A stretch of DNA of 64,000 bases from Pseudomonadota bacterium (GCA_021808445.1 JAKBBP010000001.1:1-64000); one strand, 5' to 3'; shown: positions 40,144 to 53,076, counted from the stretch's first letter. Program-made: numbers and translations. The notes: generated by a model from the sequence alone, not told the origin.

Positions 40144-41073
40144 ATGCGTCTGCTGCCCGCTGCCATCCTGCTGTTCTGCGCAACCCTGGCCGGCTGTTCC
40201 TCCGTGGCGCTCAACCCGGCGCCGGTGGTCAGTCGTACCGCGACCCCCGTAGGCTCGTCGATGCCGCCCGTGGCGGGCGCGTCCGCCGCGTCGGCTGCGG
40301 CCAGCGCCGCGCTGCCTGCGGGCTACTACCGGGTGCAGCGCGGAGACACCTTGCGATCGATCGCCCGCAGCACCGGGCAGAGCTGGCGGCAACTGGCGGC
40401 GTGGAACCAGCTGAGCAACCCCAACGTCATCGAGGTCGGGCAGGTCTTGCGGGTATCGGCCACGGCCGCGCCGCTGGCAGCGGCGAGCGGCGCGGCCGTG
40501 GCGGCACCCGCCGCCGCGCCGTCCGCACCCCAGGAAGTGGCGCTGGCGCCTGCCGCAAGCGCCGCGCCGCAGCCGGCCCGCGCCCCGACCCCGGCGCCGG
40601 CCAGCAGCGCGCAGCATGCGCCCGCGGTCGCCTCGGCCGCGGCGCCTGCCGCGCCGGCTGCCGCCGGGCCGGCCACGCCTGCGCCTGGCGCGCATGCCGC
40701 GGCGGGGGGGCTGAGCTGGTCCTGGCCGGCGCAAGGGCGCATCGTGCAGGCCTACAACGGCAGCACCAGCAAGGGGCTGGACATCGCCGGCCAGGCCGGC
40801 GAGCCCGTGCGTGCCGCGGCCGCCGGCAAGGTGGTCTATGCGGGCAACGAGCTGCGTGGCTTCGGCAACCTGGTCATCGTCAAGCACAACGCCGAGTACA
40901 TCTCCGTCTACGCGCACAACCAGAAGCTGCTGGTGCACGAAGGCGAGCAGGTCCGGCGCGGGCAGACCCTGGCGCTGATGGGCTCGACCGACGCCTCGCG
41001 CGTGGAACTGCATTTCGAAGTCCGCCTTCGCGGCAAGCCGATCGACCCGACGCAGGTGCTGCCGCCGCGCTGA
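40144..41073 (+). CDS. nlpD: Lipoprotein NlpD: LysM and degenerate M23 peptidase domain
   Basis: An outer-membrane-directed lipoprotein that activates cell-wall amidases during division. The lipobox is LAGC at about residue 19 after [15 protein letters not shown] LysM domain follows ([20 protein letters not shown] to VGQVLRV), then an Ala/Pro-rich linker of about 80 residues and a LytM/M23 domain ([20 protein letters not shown] to LHFEVRLRG). The first metal His of the active enzymes is missing (SKGLDIAG), so it is probably a non-catalytic activator. The start at 40144 gives a proper signal peptide; 40099 would not. Confidence 0.93.
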   Translation: MRLLPAAILLFCATLAGCSSVALNPAPVVSRTATPVGSSMPPVAGASAASAAASAALPAGYYRVQRGDTLRSIARSTGQSWRQLAAWNQLSNPNVIEVGQVLRVSATAAPLAAASGAAVAAPAAAPSAPQEVALAPAASAAPQPARAPTPAPASSAQHAPAVASAAAPAAPAAAGPATPAPGAHAAAGGLSWSWPAQGRIVQAYNGSTSKGLDIAGQAGEPVRAAAAGKVVYAGNELRGFGNLVIVKHNAEYISVYAHNQKLLVHEGEQVRRGQTLALMGSTDASRVELHFEVRLRGKPIDPTQVLPPR

Positions 41074-41098
41074 GCGGCCCGAGCCTAGCGCCCCGTCC

Positions 41099-42124
41099 AT
41101 GCCCACACGATCGCGCCAGCCTCCCGGCTCCGATGCCACCCGGCGGCCCCGCCTCGCGCGAGGCGATCCGGGGGCGGCCGACGCGCGAGTTCCGCAGGCC
41201 GCAGAGCCTGCGCCCCTGGAGGGGCTTCACGATGGCGCGGATTCGTCCGCCGTGGAGCCGGCGCGCGCTTTCGAGGCCGATACCGATTCCGCCAGCCAGA
41301 GCGTGCTGCAGGCCTATCTGAACCGCATCCGCGGCAAGCCTCTGCTCAGCGCCCAGCAGGAATTCGACACGGCCGTGCGTGCCCGGCAGGGCGATTTCGA
41401 GGCGCGCCAGTCGATGGTGGAGCACAACCTGCGGCTCGTGGTGTCGATCGCCAAAGGCTATGGTGGACGCGGCGTGGCGCTCGCCGACCTGATCGAGGAA
41501 GGCAACCTCGGCCTGATGCACGCGATCGAGAAATTCGAACCCGAACGCGGCTTTCGCTTCTCCACCTACGCGAGCTGGTGGATCCGTCAGAACGTGGAGC
41601 GCGCGATCATGCAGCAGGCGCGCACCATCCGGCTGCCCGTGCATGTCATCCGCGAGCTCAACCAGGTCCTGCGCGCACGCCGGCACCTGGAGGATTCCAG
41701 CCCCGACGGCAGTGCCTCCGTCGAGGACATCGCAAGCCTGACCGGGCGCAGCGCCGACGAGGTGTCCGATCTGCTCACCCTGGGCGAACTGCCGGTTTCG
41801 CTCGATCTGATGCGCGAGAACGCCGGCGGCGAGAGTTTCGTGGAGCAGTTCCCCGACCAGCAGGCCCCCGCGCCGGACGATACGGCGCAGGCTCACGAGC
41901 TCGAGCGCCTGCTCGAGGGTTGGCTGGGTACCCTGGGCGAGCGCGAGCGCGAGGTGATCGAGGCGCGCTTCGGGCTGCACGGGCGTGAGCTCGAGACCCT
42001 CGAGAGCCTGGCGCGACGGCTGGACCTGACGCGCGAGCGCGTGCGGCAGATCCAGCAGGAGGCGCTGGGCAAGCTCAAGCGCCGCCTTTCGGGCGGTGGG
42101 GTCGACAAATCCTCCGTACTCTGA
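41099..42124 (+). CDS. rpoS: RNA polymerase sigma factor RpoS
   Basis: Stationary-phase and general stress sigma factor. The 341 residues show region 1.2 ([20 protein letters not shown]), region 2 ([40 protein letters not shown]), region 3 ([20 protein letters not shown]) and region 4 with the -35 recognition helix ([20 protein letters not shown]). The first 60 residues are less conserved. As in enterobacteria, promoters may lie within nlpD; none was recognised with confidence. Confidence 0.95.
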   Translation: MPTRSRQPPGSDATRRPRLARGDPGAADARVPQAAEPAPLEGLHDGADSSAVEPARAFEADTDSASQSVLQAYLNRIRGKPLLSAQQEFDTAVRARQGDFEARQSMVEHNLRLVVSIAKGYGGRGVALADLIEEGNLGLMHAIEKFEPERGFRFSTYASWWIRQNVERAIMQQARTIRLPVHVIRELNQVLRARRHLEDSSPDGSASVEDIASLTGRSADEVSDLLTLGELPVSLDLMRENAGGESFVEQFPDQQAPAPDDTAQAHELERLLEGWLGTLGEREREVIEARFGLHGRELETLESLARRLDLTRERVRQIQQEALGKLKRRLSGGGVDKSSVL

Positions 42125-42135
42125 AGGTCCAGCCG

Positions 42136-42921
42136 ATGGCCGCACCGATCGTCGTGTTCGACATCGAGACCGTACCCGATGCGCGCGCCGTGCGCGCGGC
42201 TGGCCTGGCCGATGCCGGGCTGGACGACGACGCCGCCATCGCGCAGGCGCAGCAGCGCCGGCTGGAGGCCACGGGCAGCGATTTCCTGCCCATCGTCTGC
42301 CATCGCGTGGTGGTCATCTCCTGCATCTTCCGAGAGTCCAGCAAGGGTCTGAAGGTGCACTCCTTCGTCGACCGCGGCGGACAGGAGGCGGCCGTGGTGC
42401 AGGGTTTCTTCCGCCTGATCGACCGCCACGAGCCCCAGCTGGTCTCGTGGAACGGCGGCGGCTTCGACCTGCCGGTGCTGCACTACCGAGGCCTGGTGCA
42501 CGGCGTGCAGGCGTCGAAGTACTGGGACATGGGCGAGGACGACCGCGATTACAAGTGGAACAACTACATCTCGCGCTACCACAGCCGGCACCTGGACCTG
42601 ATGGACCTGCTCGCGCTGTACCAGGCCCGCGCCAATGCCGGCATGGACACCCTCGCGCAGTTGTGCGGCCTGCCGGGCAAGCTGGGCATGGACGGCTCCC
42701 AGGTGCACGCCGCCTGGCAGCGCGGCGAGCTGGAGCAGATCCGGCGCTATTGCGAGACCGATGTGCTGAACACCTACCTGCTGTATTGCCGCTTCCAGCT
42801 CATGCGCGGAGGGCTGACTGCGCAGGAACATGCCGATGAGGTCGAACTGGTGCGGCGCACCGTGGGCGAGTGGGCGGTCGAGGAGCCGCACTGGGCCGAG
42901 TACATGCGGGCCTGGTCATGA
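42136..42921 (+). CDS. PolB-like 3'-5' exonuclease
   Basis: A 261-residue DEDD-type exonuclease: Exo [12 protein letters not shown], Exo [19 protein letters not shown] and Exo [23 protein letters not shown]. Unlike DNA polymerase B it has no polymerase part. The family is annotated as predicted 3'-5' exonuclease related to PolB; its nucleic-acid substrate is not known. It follows rpoS by 11 bases and overlaps rlmD by 4 bases, so it may be expressed from the rpoS transcript. Confidence 0.88.
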   Translation: MAAPIVVFDIETVPDARAVRAAGLADAGLDDDAAIAQAQQRRLEATGSDFLPIVCHRVVVISCIFRESSKGLKVHSFVDRGGQEAAVVQGFFRLIDRHEPQLVSWNGGGFDLPVLHYRGLVHGVQASKYWDMGEDDRDYKWNNYISRYHSRHLDLMDLLALYQARANAGMDTLAQLCGLPGKLGMDGSQVHAAWQRGELEQIRRYCETDVLNTYLLYCRFQLMRGGLTAQEHADEVELVRRTVGEWAVEEPHWAEYMRAWS

Positions 42922-44399
42922 ATCGGCGAGGCGGCCGCCGAGGCGCCACCCCTGGCGCGAGTCGCGCTCCCAGCCCCGCCGCGGCCGATGCCGAGCTGGA
43001 GTGGTTGCGCGTCGAATCCCTGGACCTGGAGGCGCGCGGTGTCGCGCACCGTGCCGACGGCAAGGTGGTGTTCATCCACGATGCGCTGCCTGGCGAGCAG
43101 GTGCGCGTGCGCGTGCTGCGCGGCAAGCCCAAGTGGGAGCAGGCGCAAGTGCTGCAGCGCCGCGGCGAGGCCTCCACGCGGGTGAAGCCGCGATGCGAGC
43201 ATTTCGGAACCTGCGGCGGTTGCAGCATGCAGCATGTCGAATTGCGCGCGCAACTGGCCTTCAAGCAGCGAACCCTGGAGGATGACCTGCAGCATCTGGC
43301 GCAGCTGCGCCCCGAACTGATGCTGCGCCCCCTGGCCGGGCCCGACTGGGGCTATCGCCGGCGTGCCCGCCTGACGGTGCGCCTGGTGCCCAAGAAAGGT
43401 GGCGTGCTGGTCGGTTTCCACGAGCGCGGCTCCAGCTACGTGGCGGACATGCGCTCCTGCCAGATTCTGCCGCCCCGGGTCTCGGCGCTGCTGCTGCCCC
43501 TGCGCGCGCTGGTCGGGTCGCTGTCGTGCCCGGACCGGCTGCCGCAGATCGAGCTTGCGATGGGCGACGACAGCATCGTGCTGGTGCTGCGCAACCTGCA
43601 GGAACTGGACGACCAGGACCTGCAGCGCCTGCGGGACTTCGCCGCCGAGCACGCGGTCCGCTGGTGGCTGCAGCCGGGGGGGCCGCAAAGCGCCCAGCCC
43701 CTCGAGGCGCAGCAGGCGCTGCCCTTCTATACCTTGCCGGAGTTCGGGCTGCGCATGCCCTTCCGGCCCACGGATTTCACCCAGGTCAACCACAGCGTCA
43801 ACCGCGCGCTGGTCTCGCGCGCCCTGCGCCTGCTGCAGGTGGGGGCCGGCGATCGCGTGGCCGACTGGTTCTGCGGCCTGGGCAATTTCACGCTGCCGCT
43901 GGCGACCCGAGCCGCTTTCGTGCTGGGGGTCGAGGGCAGCGAATCCCTGCTGGCTCGTGCGATGGACAATGCTCGCGCCAGCGGGTTGGCCGCGCATGTG
44001 GCCTTCCGGACCTCGAACCTGTTCGAGGCCGACGCATCCTTCCTGTGCGATTGCGGCAGCTTCGACAAGTGGCTCGTGGATCCGCCGCGCGAAGGGGCGC
44101 TTGCCCTGTGCAAGGCGCTGGTGCGGGCGATGGGGCGCGCTGCCGACGAGCAGCCGGCGGCCGACGCGCAGCCTGGGCCCGACCAGGAGCGGGCCGACGC
44201 CCATCCGGGGTTCATCCCCCCGCGGCGCATCGTCTACGTTTCCTGCAACCCGGCCACGCTGGCACGCGACGCAGGCGTGCTGGTGCATCAGGGGGGGTAC
44301 GTGCTGAAGGCGGCGGGGGTGGTCAACATGTTCCCCCATACCTCGCACGTCGAGTCCATCGCCGTGTTCGAACTTCCCGACGCGCACCCCAGCACCTGA
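42918..44399 (+). CDS. rlmD: 23S rRNA (uracil-5-)-methyltransferase RlmD
   Basis: Methylates U1939 of 23S rRNA. The 493 residues start with a TRAM domain ([20 protein letters not shown] to VRVLRGKP), then the [4Fe-4S] ligands [14 protein letters not shown] with a fourth Cys in SCQILPPR, and a SAM-binding domain ([45 protein letters not shown] with the catalytic Cys). A 25-residue insertion between the last two motifs ([15 protein letters not shown]) is unusual and hydrophilic. RumA is the older name. Confidence 0.95.
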   Translation: MNRRGGRRGATPGASRAPSPAAADAELEWLRVESLDLEARGVAHRADGKVVFIHDALPGEQVRVRVLRGKPKWEQAQVLQRRGEASTRVKPRCEHFGTCGGCSMQHVELRAQLAFKQRTLEDDLQHLAQLRPELMLRPLAGPDWGYRRRARLTVRLVPKKGGVLVGFHERGSSYVADMRSCQILPPRVSALLLPLRALVGSLSCPDRLPQIELAMGDDSIVLVLRNLQELDDQDLQRLRDFAAEHAVRWWLQPGGPQSAQPLEAQQALPFYTLPEFGLRMPFRPTDFTQVNHSVNRALVSRALRLLQVGAGDRVADWFCGLGNFTLPLATRAAFVLGVEGSESLLARAMDNARASGLAAHVAFRTSNLFEADASFLCDCGSFDKWLVDPPREGALALCKALVRAMGRAADEQPAADAQPGPDQERADAHPGFIPPRRIVYVSCNPATLARDAGVLVHQGGYVLKAAGVVNMFPHTSHVESIAVFELPDAHPST

Positions 44400-44430
44400 G
44401 CAGCACCCTGCCTGGCACGCCTCTGCACAG

Positions 44431-44446
44431 GAACACCCGTCCAAAA
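44431..44446 (+). repeat. Left copy of a 16-bp direct repeat flanking a toxin-antitoxin cassette
   Basis: GAACACCCGTCCAAAA is repeated exactly at 45193-45208 in the same orientation. The two copies bracket only the dinJ/yafQ-type pair and its promoter. The repeat suggests insertion or excision of the cassette through these sites. Confidence 0.85.
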
Positions 44447-44525
44447 GAGTGTTAACAAGCAGTTGACCCAACCGCCGCCATAGCGGGCGCGGAATTTGGC
44501 AGGGAATGCGGTCGATGAGTGACAA

Positions 44526-44535
44526 TGTAGCTACA
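44526..44535. promoter_or_regulatory. Probable autoregulatory operator of the toxin-antitoxin pair
   Basis: TGTAGCTACA is a perfect 10-bp palindrome 41 bases before the antitoxin start, inside the repeated context ACAATGTAGCTACAATGTGG. RelB/DinJ antitoxins repress their own promoters through such dyads. Promoter boxes around it are not certain. Confidence 0.5.
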
Positions 44536-44575
44536 ATGTGGTAGCATGATGGCCTTGTCGAAAGGGGGGTGAACC

Positions 44576-44809
44576 ATGTTGACCGTTGACGTTCGTGCCC
44601 GTGTCGAGCCTGAACTCAAGCGTGAGGCCGCAGCAGTGCTGGAGGCTGCGGGCCTGGACGTGAGTACGGCCATTCGGTTGTTTCTGCGCAGCGTGGTCGA
44701 AAAGGGTGGTCTTCCCATGGAACTACCTCGGGCCAACCCCACGACGCTGGCCGCCATCCGTGATGCGAAGGCCGGCAGGACCTCCCGTACGACGCTCGAG
44801 GACCTCTGA
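44576..44809 (+). CDS. RelB/DinJ-type antitoxin
   Basis: A 77-residue ribbon-helix-helix protein. VDVRARVEPELKREAAAVLE followed by AAGLDVSTAIRLFLRSVVEK is the hallmark of the RelB/DinJ family. The C-terminal part (ANPTTLAAIRDAKAGRTSRT) would wrap the toxin. A strong purine-rich site (AAAGGGGGG) lies before the ATG. It is followed after 2 bases by the toxin gene and would repress the common promoter. Confidence 0.9.
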   Translation: MLTVDVRARVEPELKREAAAVLEAAGLDVSTAIRLFLRSVVEKGGLPMELPRANPTTLAAIRDAKAGRTSRTTLEDL

Positions 44810-44811
44810 GG

Positions 44812-45096
44812 GTGCCGAGAGCGCTTGAAGAAACCAGTCAGTTCAAGCGCGACCAAAAGCGCGTCAAGGGCTCTGGCCGCCATGACTGGACCAAGATGCG
44901 CGAATTGGTCGCAGAACGGATGAACGACCGCCCACTCGACCAGAGGCATCGAGACCATGCCCTGTCCGGAGAGTACGAGGGGGTCCGGGAGTGTCACATC
45001 GCTCCGGACTGGCTTCTCATCTACGACAAACAGGGGCCCGTCGAGGGCGGCCTCCTGAAGCTCGTCCGAACCGGGTCTCACAGCGAGCTATTCTGA
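44812..45096 (+). CDS. YafQ-type mRNA interferase toxin
   Basis: A 94-residue RelE-superfamily toxin of the YafQ type: SQFKRDQKRVKGSGRHDWTK at the start and RDHALSGEYEGVRECHIAPDW, LLIYDKQG and LVRTGSHSELF at the end. The His in DHAL, Asp in PDW and the last His in GSHSELF correspond to catalytic residues of YafQ. GTG start at 44812. Product cleaves mRNA on the ribosome when the antitoxin is degraded. Confidence 0.92.
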   Translation: MPRALEETSQFKRDQKRVKGSGRHDWTKMRELVAERMNDRPLDQRHRDHALSGEYEGVRECHIAPDWLLIYDKQGPVEGGLLKLVRTGSHSELF

Positions 45097-45192
45097 GGAT
45101 GCAGCAAGGTCCGACGGCTCCTTTTGTTGGCTTGCTGAATCATGCTTGCGTGCCAAGTCCTTGATGTGACAAGGCTTTGGCCATCTGCTGAT

Positions 45193-45208
45193 GAACACCC
45201 GTCCAAAA
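45193..45208 (+). repeat. Right copy of the 16-bp direct repeat
   Basis: Exact second copy of GAACACCCGTCCAAAA, three bases before a strong terminator hairpin. Sequence similarity to the left copy stops sharply at both edges. Confidence 0.85.
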
Positions 45209-45210
45209 CA

Positions 45211-45236
45211 CGAAGCCCGGCCAGGGCCGGGCTTCG
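45211..45236. terminator. Bidirectional terminator between yafQ-type gene and BI-1 gene
   Basis: CGAAGCCCGGCC and GGCCGGGCTTCG form a perfect 12-bp stem with a 2-base loop. It lies between convergent genes. AAAACA precedes it, giving a partial T-run for the leftward transcript, so it probably ends the BI-1 gene transcript. Confidence 0.7.
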
Positions 45237-45272
45237 AAGCGAGGGGGCAGTGCCCCCGCGGACAGGCTGGGT

Positions 45273-45980
45273 TCAGCGGCGGCTGCCGCCACCGCCGAAG
45301 ATGCTCAGCAGTGCCAGCAGGTTCACGAACACGTTGTAGAGGTCGAGGTAGATCGCCAGCGTGGCCGAGATGTAGTTGGTCTCGCCGCCGTCGAGCACGC
45401 GCCGCACGTCGATGAGCATGAAGGCCGAGAAGATGCCCACCGCGGCCACCGAGAAGGTGATCATCAGCGCGGGCATGCGCAGCCAGATGTTCGCGATGCC
45501 GGCGATCATCAGCATGATCACGCCGACGAACAGGAACTTGGCGAGACCGCTGAGATCGCGCTTCACCACCGTCGCCAGCGAGGCCATCGCGGCGAAGATG
45601 ATGGCCGTACCGCCGAAGGCCATCGTGATCAGCTGCACGCCGTTGGCCAGACCCAGCACCACGCTGAGCATCTGCGAAAGCATCAGCCCCATGAAGAAGG
45701 TGAATGCCAGCAGGAAGGCCACGCCGAGGCCGGACTCGCGGTTGCGCTGCACCGCGAACATCAGGCCGAAGGCACCGGCCAGGAACAGCAGCATGCCCAT
45801 GCCCGGGTTGCGGAGCATCCACAGGCCCAGGCCCGTGGTCAGGCCGGCCCAGGCGCCCGCCACCGTGGGCACGAGGGAGATCGCCAGCAGCGTGTAGGTG
45901 TTGCGCAGCACGCGGTTGCGCTCGACGGCGTAGCCCCCCGAGGCGTAGGAGGGATATTGCGGTTGGAAGCGATCGTTCAT
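45273..45980 (-). CDS. BAX inhibitor-1 / YccA family membrane protein
   Basis: A 235-residue inner-membrane protein with seven hydrophobic segments, beginning NRVLRNTYTLLAISLVPTVA and ending YISATLAIYLDLYNVFVNLLALLSIFGGG. In E. coli YccA is a substrate and modulator of the FtsH protease; ftsH is itself encoded 8 kb away in this window, though not adjacent. The conserved Asp residues in the last helices (MLIDVRRVLDGGE, IYLDLYN) are present as in the pH-sensing calcium-leak members of the family. Confidence 0.92.
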   Translation of the reverse strand: MNDRFQPQYPSYASGGYAVERNRVLRNTYTLLAISLVPTVAGAWAGLTTGLGLWMLRNPGMGMLLFLAGAFGLMFAVQRNRESGLGVAFLLAFTFFMGLMLSQMLSVVLGLANGVQLITMAFGGTAIIFAAMASLATVVKRDLSGLAKFLFVGVIMLMIAGIANIWLRMPALMITFSVAAVGIFSAFMLIDVRRVLDGGETNYISATLAIYLDLYNVFVNLLALLSIFGGGGSRR

Positions 45981-46421
45981 CTAGGGTTCTCCCGATACGA
46001 GATGCCGCGGTCCGGCGAGGTCGAGGTTTCGACTCCGTCCCTCCACCCGAGTTCCCCGCGAGGGCTGGGAACTGCGCTGGCAGGACGACCGAACCGCGAT
46101 TTCGATGCCCAGTGTAGGGCCTGTGGCTGAAATGGGGCTGAACGGACGGATTCCAAGTCCCTCCGCAAGGCCCTTCCCGCAGGCCAGCCAGGGCGTGCTG
46201 CAGCGCGGCAATCGAGCCAAAAGGCTCAAAAAACTGTACAATGCCAAGGATTTGCGTGCGGCCTGCGCGGCCGGCGCCCAACCCACAACGCCGCCGCCGA
46301 GGCGCCTTTCGCCGTACCGCTCCCGCCCTGCCAGCCCGGCGCCTCAGCGCGCCCGAGCCGGCACGCGCCGCCCGGTCAGCGAGCAGCCCTGCGGCGCGGT
46401 GCTCGAGCGGAGAGAACATCC
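45981..46421. other. Divergent promoter and leader region of carA
   Basis: This 441-base gap separates the BI-1 gene and carA. It contains a probable -10 box (46237) and a short GAGCC-AAAA-GGCTC dyad at 46214-46227. After the box about 180 bases of GC-rich leader precede carA. No leader peptide or known riboswitch was recognised. Confidence 0.45.
46237..46242 (+). promoter_or_regulatory. Probable -10 box of the carA promoter
   Basis: TACAAT in the AT-rich context CAAAAAACTGTACAATGCC is a near-consensus sigma-70 -10 element with a TG one base ahead. The -35 region (around 46214) is weak and overlaps the GAGCC dyad. Confidence 0.45.
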
Positions 46422-47582
46422 ATGCTGCCGTTGCAAGCGAAGGCGATCCTGGCCCTGGCCGACGGGTCGGTCTTCGAAGGGGTGTCGATCGGTGCCGCCG
46501 GGGAGAGCGCCGGGGAGGTGGTGTTCAACACCGCCATCACCGGCTACCAGGAAATCCTGACCGACCCGAGCTACAGCCACCAGATTGTCACGCTGACCTA
46601 TCCGCACATCGGAAACGTCGGTGCCAACCCGGAGGATGCGGAATCCACGCGCATCCACGCCGCCGGACTGGTCATTCGCGACCTTCCCCTGCAGGACTCC
46701 AACTTTCGCCGTGCGGAGGGCCTGGCCGAGTACCTGCAGCGCCACGGCACCGTGGCCATCGCCGAACTCGACACCCGTCGCCTGACCCGGCTGTTGCGCA
46801 CGGCGGGCGCGCAGAACGGCTGCATCGTCGCCCTTCCGCCCGGCGAGGCGGTGAGCGCGGACCTGCGCGCGCGCGCCGTGGCCCGGGCCAAGGCCACGCC
46901 CAGCCTGGCCGGCATGGACCTGGCCAAGGTGGTCAGCACCCCCGAAGCCTACGCCTGGACCGGTTCGGCCTGGGCGCTGGGCCGGGGCTACGTGCAGCGC
47001 CAGGGCGACGGGCCTCACGTGGTGGTCTACGATTTCGGCGTCAAGCACAACATCCTGCGCCTGCTGGCCGAGCGTGGCTGCCGCGTGAGCGTGGTGCCCG
47101 CGCAGACCGGCGCCGCCGAGGTGCTCGCCATGCGCCCCGACGGCGTGCTGCTGTCCAACGGCCCCGGGGATCCGGAACCCTGCGACTACGCCATCGCCGC
47201 CGCGCGGGAGTTGATGCAGCGCGGCGTGCCGGTGTTCGGCATCTGCCTGGGGCACCAGATCCTGGCGCTGGCAGCGGGCGCGCGCACCTTCAAGATGAAA
47301 TTCGGCCACCACGGTGCCAATCACCCCGTGCGCGACCTGGACACAGGCCGGGTCAGCATCACCAGCCAGAACCACGGTTTCGCGGTGGACCCCGACAGCC
47401 TGCCCGCGAACCTCCGCGCCACCCACGTCTCGTTGTTCGACGGCACGCTGCAGGGCTTCGCCTACACCGACCGGCCGGCGATGGGCTTCCAGGGCCATCC
47501 CGAGGCCAGTCCCGGCCCTCACGACATCGGCGGGCTGTTCGACCGCTTCACGGCCATGATGCAGCGCGCGAGCGCCGCCTGA
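46422..47582 (+). CDS. carA: Carbamoyl-phosphate synthase small (glutaminase) subunit
   Basis: Hydrolyses glutamine and passes ammonia to CarB for carbamoyl phosphate in arginine and pyrimidine synthesis. The 386 residues have the N-terminal CPSase_sm domain ([20 protein letters not shown]) and a class I amidotransferase domain with [16 protein letters not shown], nucleophile Cys275 in [13 protein letters not shown] and the catalytic His-Pro-Glu in [19 protein letters not shown] precedes the ATG. A LysE-type gene separates it from carB. Confidence 0.98.
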   Translation: MLPLQAKAILALADGSVFEGVSIGAAGESAGEVVFNTAITGYQEILTDPSYSHQIVTLTYPHIGNVGANPEDAESTRIHAAGLVIRDLPLQDSNFRRAEGLAEYLQRHGTVAIAELDTRRLTRLLRTAGAQNGCIVALPPGEAVSADLRARAVARAKATPSLAGMDLAKVVSTPEAYAWTGSAWALGRGYVQRQGDGPHVVVYDFGVKHNILRLLAERGCRVSVVPAQTGAAEVLAMRPDGVLLSNGPGDPEPCDYAIAAARELMQRGVPVFGICLGHQILALAAGARTFKMKFGHHGANHPVRDLDTGRVSITSQNHGFAVDPDSLPANLRATHVSLFDGTLQGFAYTDRPAMGFQGHPEASPGPHDIGGLFDRFTAMMQRASAA

Positions 47583-47625
47583 GCCCGGGTACGCAGACGC
47601 CGCGCACCTTCCCGGAGACCCCAGC

Positions 47626-48276
47626 ATGCACCCCTTCGGCATCACCGACCTCCCGCTGTACGTGCTCGGCGTGGTGTTCATCGTGTTGCTGCCGGGGCCG
47701 AACTCGCTGTACGTGCTGGGACTGGCCGCGCAACGCGGGGTGCGCGCCGGCTACCTCGGCGCCATGGGCATCTTCCTCGGAGACAGCGTGCTGATGGTGC
47801 TGGCAGCGGCCGGGCTGGCCAGCCTGCTGGAGACCGTCGCATGGCTGTTCATGCTGGTCAAGTTCGCCGGCGCCGCCTACCTGGCCTGGATCGGCCTGGG
47901 CATGCTGCGCGCGGGGCTGCGCAACTGGCGCCGCGCCGAGGCCGCGGCGCCGCCCGCGGCGAAAGTGGACGCCTCGCATCCCCTGGGCAAGGCGCTGTTG
48001 ATCAGCCTGCTCAATCCGAAGGCCATCCTGTTCTTCATCTCGTTTTTCATCCAGTTCGTGCAACCGGGCTATGCCCACCCTGCGCTGTCCTTCCTGATCC
48101 TCGGGGCGATCGTGCAGTTCTTCAGCGTGCTGTACCTGTCCACGCTGATCTTCGCCGGCTCGCGCCTGGCCGAGGCCTTCCGCCGCAGGCGCCGCGTCGC
48201 CGCCGGGCTGACCGGCGCGCTGGGCACGGCCTTCATGGCCTTCAGCCTGCGCCTGGCCACCGCCTCCCCGCATTGA
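47626..48276 (+). CDS. LysE/RhtB-family amino-acid exporter
   Basis: A 216-residue inner-membrane protein with about six helices. The start ITDLPLYVLGVVFIVLLPGP followed by NSLYVLGLAAQRGVRAGYLG is the LysE/RhtB signature, and NPKAILFFISFFIQFV is also conserved. LeuE (leucine export) is the closest kind by pattern. It lies between carA and carB and is transcribed with them; the reason for this placement is not known, but it would co-express with arginine and pyrimidine synthesis. Confidence 0.9.
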   Translation: MHPFGITDLPLYVLGVVFIVLLPGPNSLYVLGLAAQRGVRAGYLGAMGIFLGDSVLMVLAAAGLASLLETVAWLFMLVKFAGAAYLAWIGLGMLRAGLRNWRRAEAAAPPAAKVDASHPLGKALLISLLNPKAILFFISFFIQFVQPGYAHPALSFLILGAIVQFFSVLYLSTLIFAGSRLAEAFRRRRRVAAGLTGALGTAFMAFSLRLATASPH

Positions 48277-48333
48277 GGCCCGTCGCAGCCCGAGCCCGCA
48301 CGAACCCCGCCAACACCTGAAACCTGTCGTCCC

Positions 48334-51567
<3,234 letters not shown>

Positions 51568-51573
51568 AAATTT

Positions 51574-51605
51574 CGCCGGGCGCCGACGCGCCCGGCGCTT
51601 TTCTT
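51574..51605 (+). terminator. Intrinsic terminator after carB
   Basis: CGCCGGGCGC-CGAC-GCGCCCGGCG is a 10-bp perfect stem with a tetraloop, followed by CTTTTCTTT. It is the best classical terminator in the window and ends the carA-lysE-carB unit, leaving greA with its own promoter. Confidence 0.9.
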
Positions 51606-51651
51606 TCCATCCGTCTTTTCATCCGGATCGTTCAGAGGATTCTTCGTTCCC

Positions 51652-52125
51652 ATGCCTACCCCCATGACCCGCCGCGGCGCGGAGAAGCTGCGCGCCGAGT
51701 TGCAACGGCTGAAGACGGTCGAGCGCCACGCGGTGATCCAGGCCATCGCCGAGGCCCGCGCGCAGGGCGACCTGTCGGAAAACGCCGAGTACGAGGCGGC
51801 CAAGGACCGTCAGGGCTTCATCGAGGGGCGCATCGCCGAGATCGAAGGCAAGCTTTCCTCGGCGCAGGTCATCGACCCTGCCGAGCTCGACGCGGGCGGT
51901 CGGGTGGTGTTCGGCGCCACCGTCGAGCTCTGCGACGAGGACAGCGGCGACGAGGTGGCCTACCAGATCGTCGGCGACGACGAGGCCGATCTGAAGCAGG
52001 GCATGATCTCGGTGAGCTCGCCCATCGCGCGCGCGCTGATCGGCAAGGAGGAAGGCGACCTGGTGAAGGTCATGGCTCCGGCCGGAACGCGCAGCTACAG
52101 CATCGTCAAGGTTTCCTACGCCTGA
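51652..52125 (+). CDS. greA: Transcription elongation factor GreA
   Basis: Rescues backtracked RNA polymerase by stimulating transcript cleavage. The 157 residues have the N-terminal coiled coil ([20 protein letters not shown] and [20 protein letters not shown], with the acidic tip DLSENAEY) and the C-terminal FKBP-like domain ([20 protein letters not shown]). The carB-greA order is common in beta- and gammaproteobacteria. Confidence 0.97.
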   Translation: MPTPMTRRGAEKLRAELQRLKTVERHAVIQAIAEARAQGDLSENAEYEAAKDRQGFIEGRIAEIEGKLSSAQVIDPAELDAGGRVVFGATVELCDEDSGDEVAYQIVGDDEADLKQGMISVSSPIARALIGKEEGDLVKVMAPAGTRSYSIVKVSYA

Positions 52126-52144
52126 TTCCGCGAGCGCATCCGCC

Positions 52145-52594
52145 ATGGCCCCTCTACGCCGACTCCGCCTGCAGATCCTCCTGGTGGGCCTGTGGCTGGG
52201 CGGCATGGCCGCCGTGGGCCTCATCGGAGCGCCCACCGTGTTCTCGCTGGTGGTGCCCAGGATGACCGCCGCGACGGTGGCCAGCCGCATGTTCTACCTC
52301 ATGGCGCTGGCTGGCGTGATCCTCGGGGCCGTGCTGCTCGTGGTGGAGAGAAACCGCAGCTCAGGCATGAGCACGCCGCTGCTGCTGGTCATGGGCGCTC
52401 TGTTCTTCGACGTGCTGGGCGAATTCGTGGTCGTGCCCAGGCTGCTGGAAGCCGCCGCCATGGCGGCGCCGGATGCCGCCGGCTGGCACGTGGCGGCCAG
52501 CGCGGTGTACGGCCTGCAGGCCCTGTGCGTGCTGGCCTATGCGTGGCTGCTGCCTTCGCAGCTCGGGCGCGACCTGCCGCGTCCGAGTGCCTGA
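52145..52594 (+). CDS. DUF4149 membrane protein
   Basis: A 149-residue protein with four helices: LRLQILLVGLWLGGMAAVGL, MFYLMALAGVILGAVLLVVE, PLLLVMGALFFDVLGEFVVV and VYGLQALCVLAYAWLLPSQL. The pattern W-x-G--A and the spacing of helices fit DUF4149 (TMEM205-like). Function is unknown. It follows greA by 19 bases and converges on the yhbY-type gene. Confidence 0.8.
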   Translation: MAPLRRLRLQILLVGLWLGGMAAVGLIGAPTVFSLVVPRMTAATVASRMFYLMALAGVILGAVLLVVERNRSSGMSTPLLLVMGALFFDVLGEFVVVPRLLEAAAMAAPDAAGWHVAASAVYGLQALCVLAYAWLLPSQLGRDLPRPSA

Positions 52595-52596
52595 GC

Positions 52597-53076
52597 TCAG
52601 CCCAGGCGCACCTTCTTCACGCTGGAGCGTCGCGGCTTGGCGCGCTTGACCTTCCCCGCCGGCGTCACGCGCTGGTTGCCCAGCACGGTCAGACGCTTGA
52701 CCTTCGGCCGGTGGGTGGGGCTGCTCGAGGGAACGACCACCTTGACCTTGCGCGGCGCGGCTCCGCGCGTGCTGCGCTCGGCGGCTTCGGCTTCCTTCGG
52801 CGGCAGGGGCCTGAACAGCACCAGCACGCGGCCGATGCTCTGCACCGGCGCAGCCCCGAGGCGTTCGCAGATGCTCTCGAGCATGCGTGCGCGTTCGTCG
52901 CGGTCGTCGCCGGCCACGCGGACCTTGATCAGGTCGTGGGCCTTGAGGGCGCGGTCGATCTCGGCCAGCACGGCTTCGCTCAGCCCGGCGTCTCCGATGA
53001 GTACGCTGGGCTTGAGGGGATGGGCCAGCGCGCGCATCGCGCTGCGTTCGGCCGGGGTCAGGAGTAGGGCGCTCAT
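52597..53076 (-). CDS. yhbY: YhbY-family CRM-domain RNA-binding protein
   Basis: Binds pre-50S ribosomal particles. The first 95 residues form the CRM domain ([56 protein letters not shown]). The remaining 65 residues are a Lys/Arg-rich tail ([20 protein letters not shown]) not found in E. coli YhbY but common in Burkholderiales, and likely to add RNA affinity. It diverges from rlmE across 66 bases, a conserved arrangement. Confidence 0.93.
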   Translation of the reverse strand: MSALLLTPAERSAMRALAHPLKPSVLIGDAGLSEAVLAEIDRALKAHDLIKVRVAGDDRDERARMLESICERLGAAPVQSIGRVLVLFRPLPPKEAEAAERSTRGAAPRKVKVVVPSSSPTHRPKVKRLTVLGNQRVTPAGKVKRAKPRRSSVKKVRLG

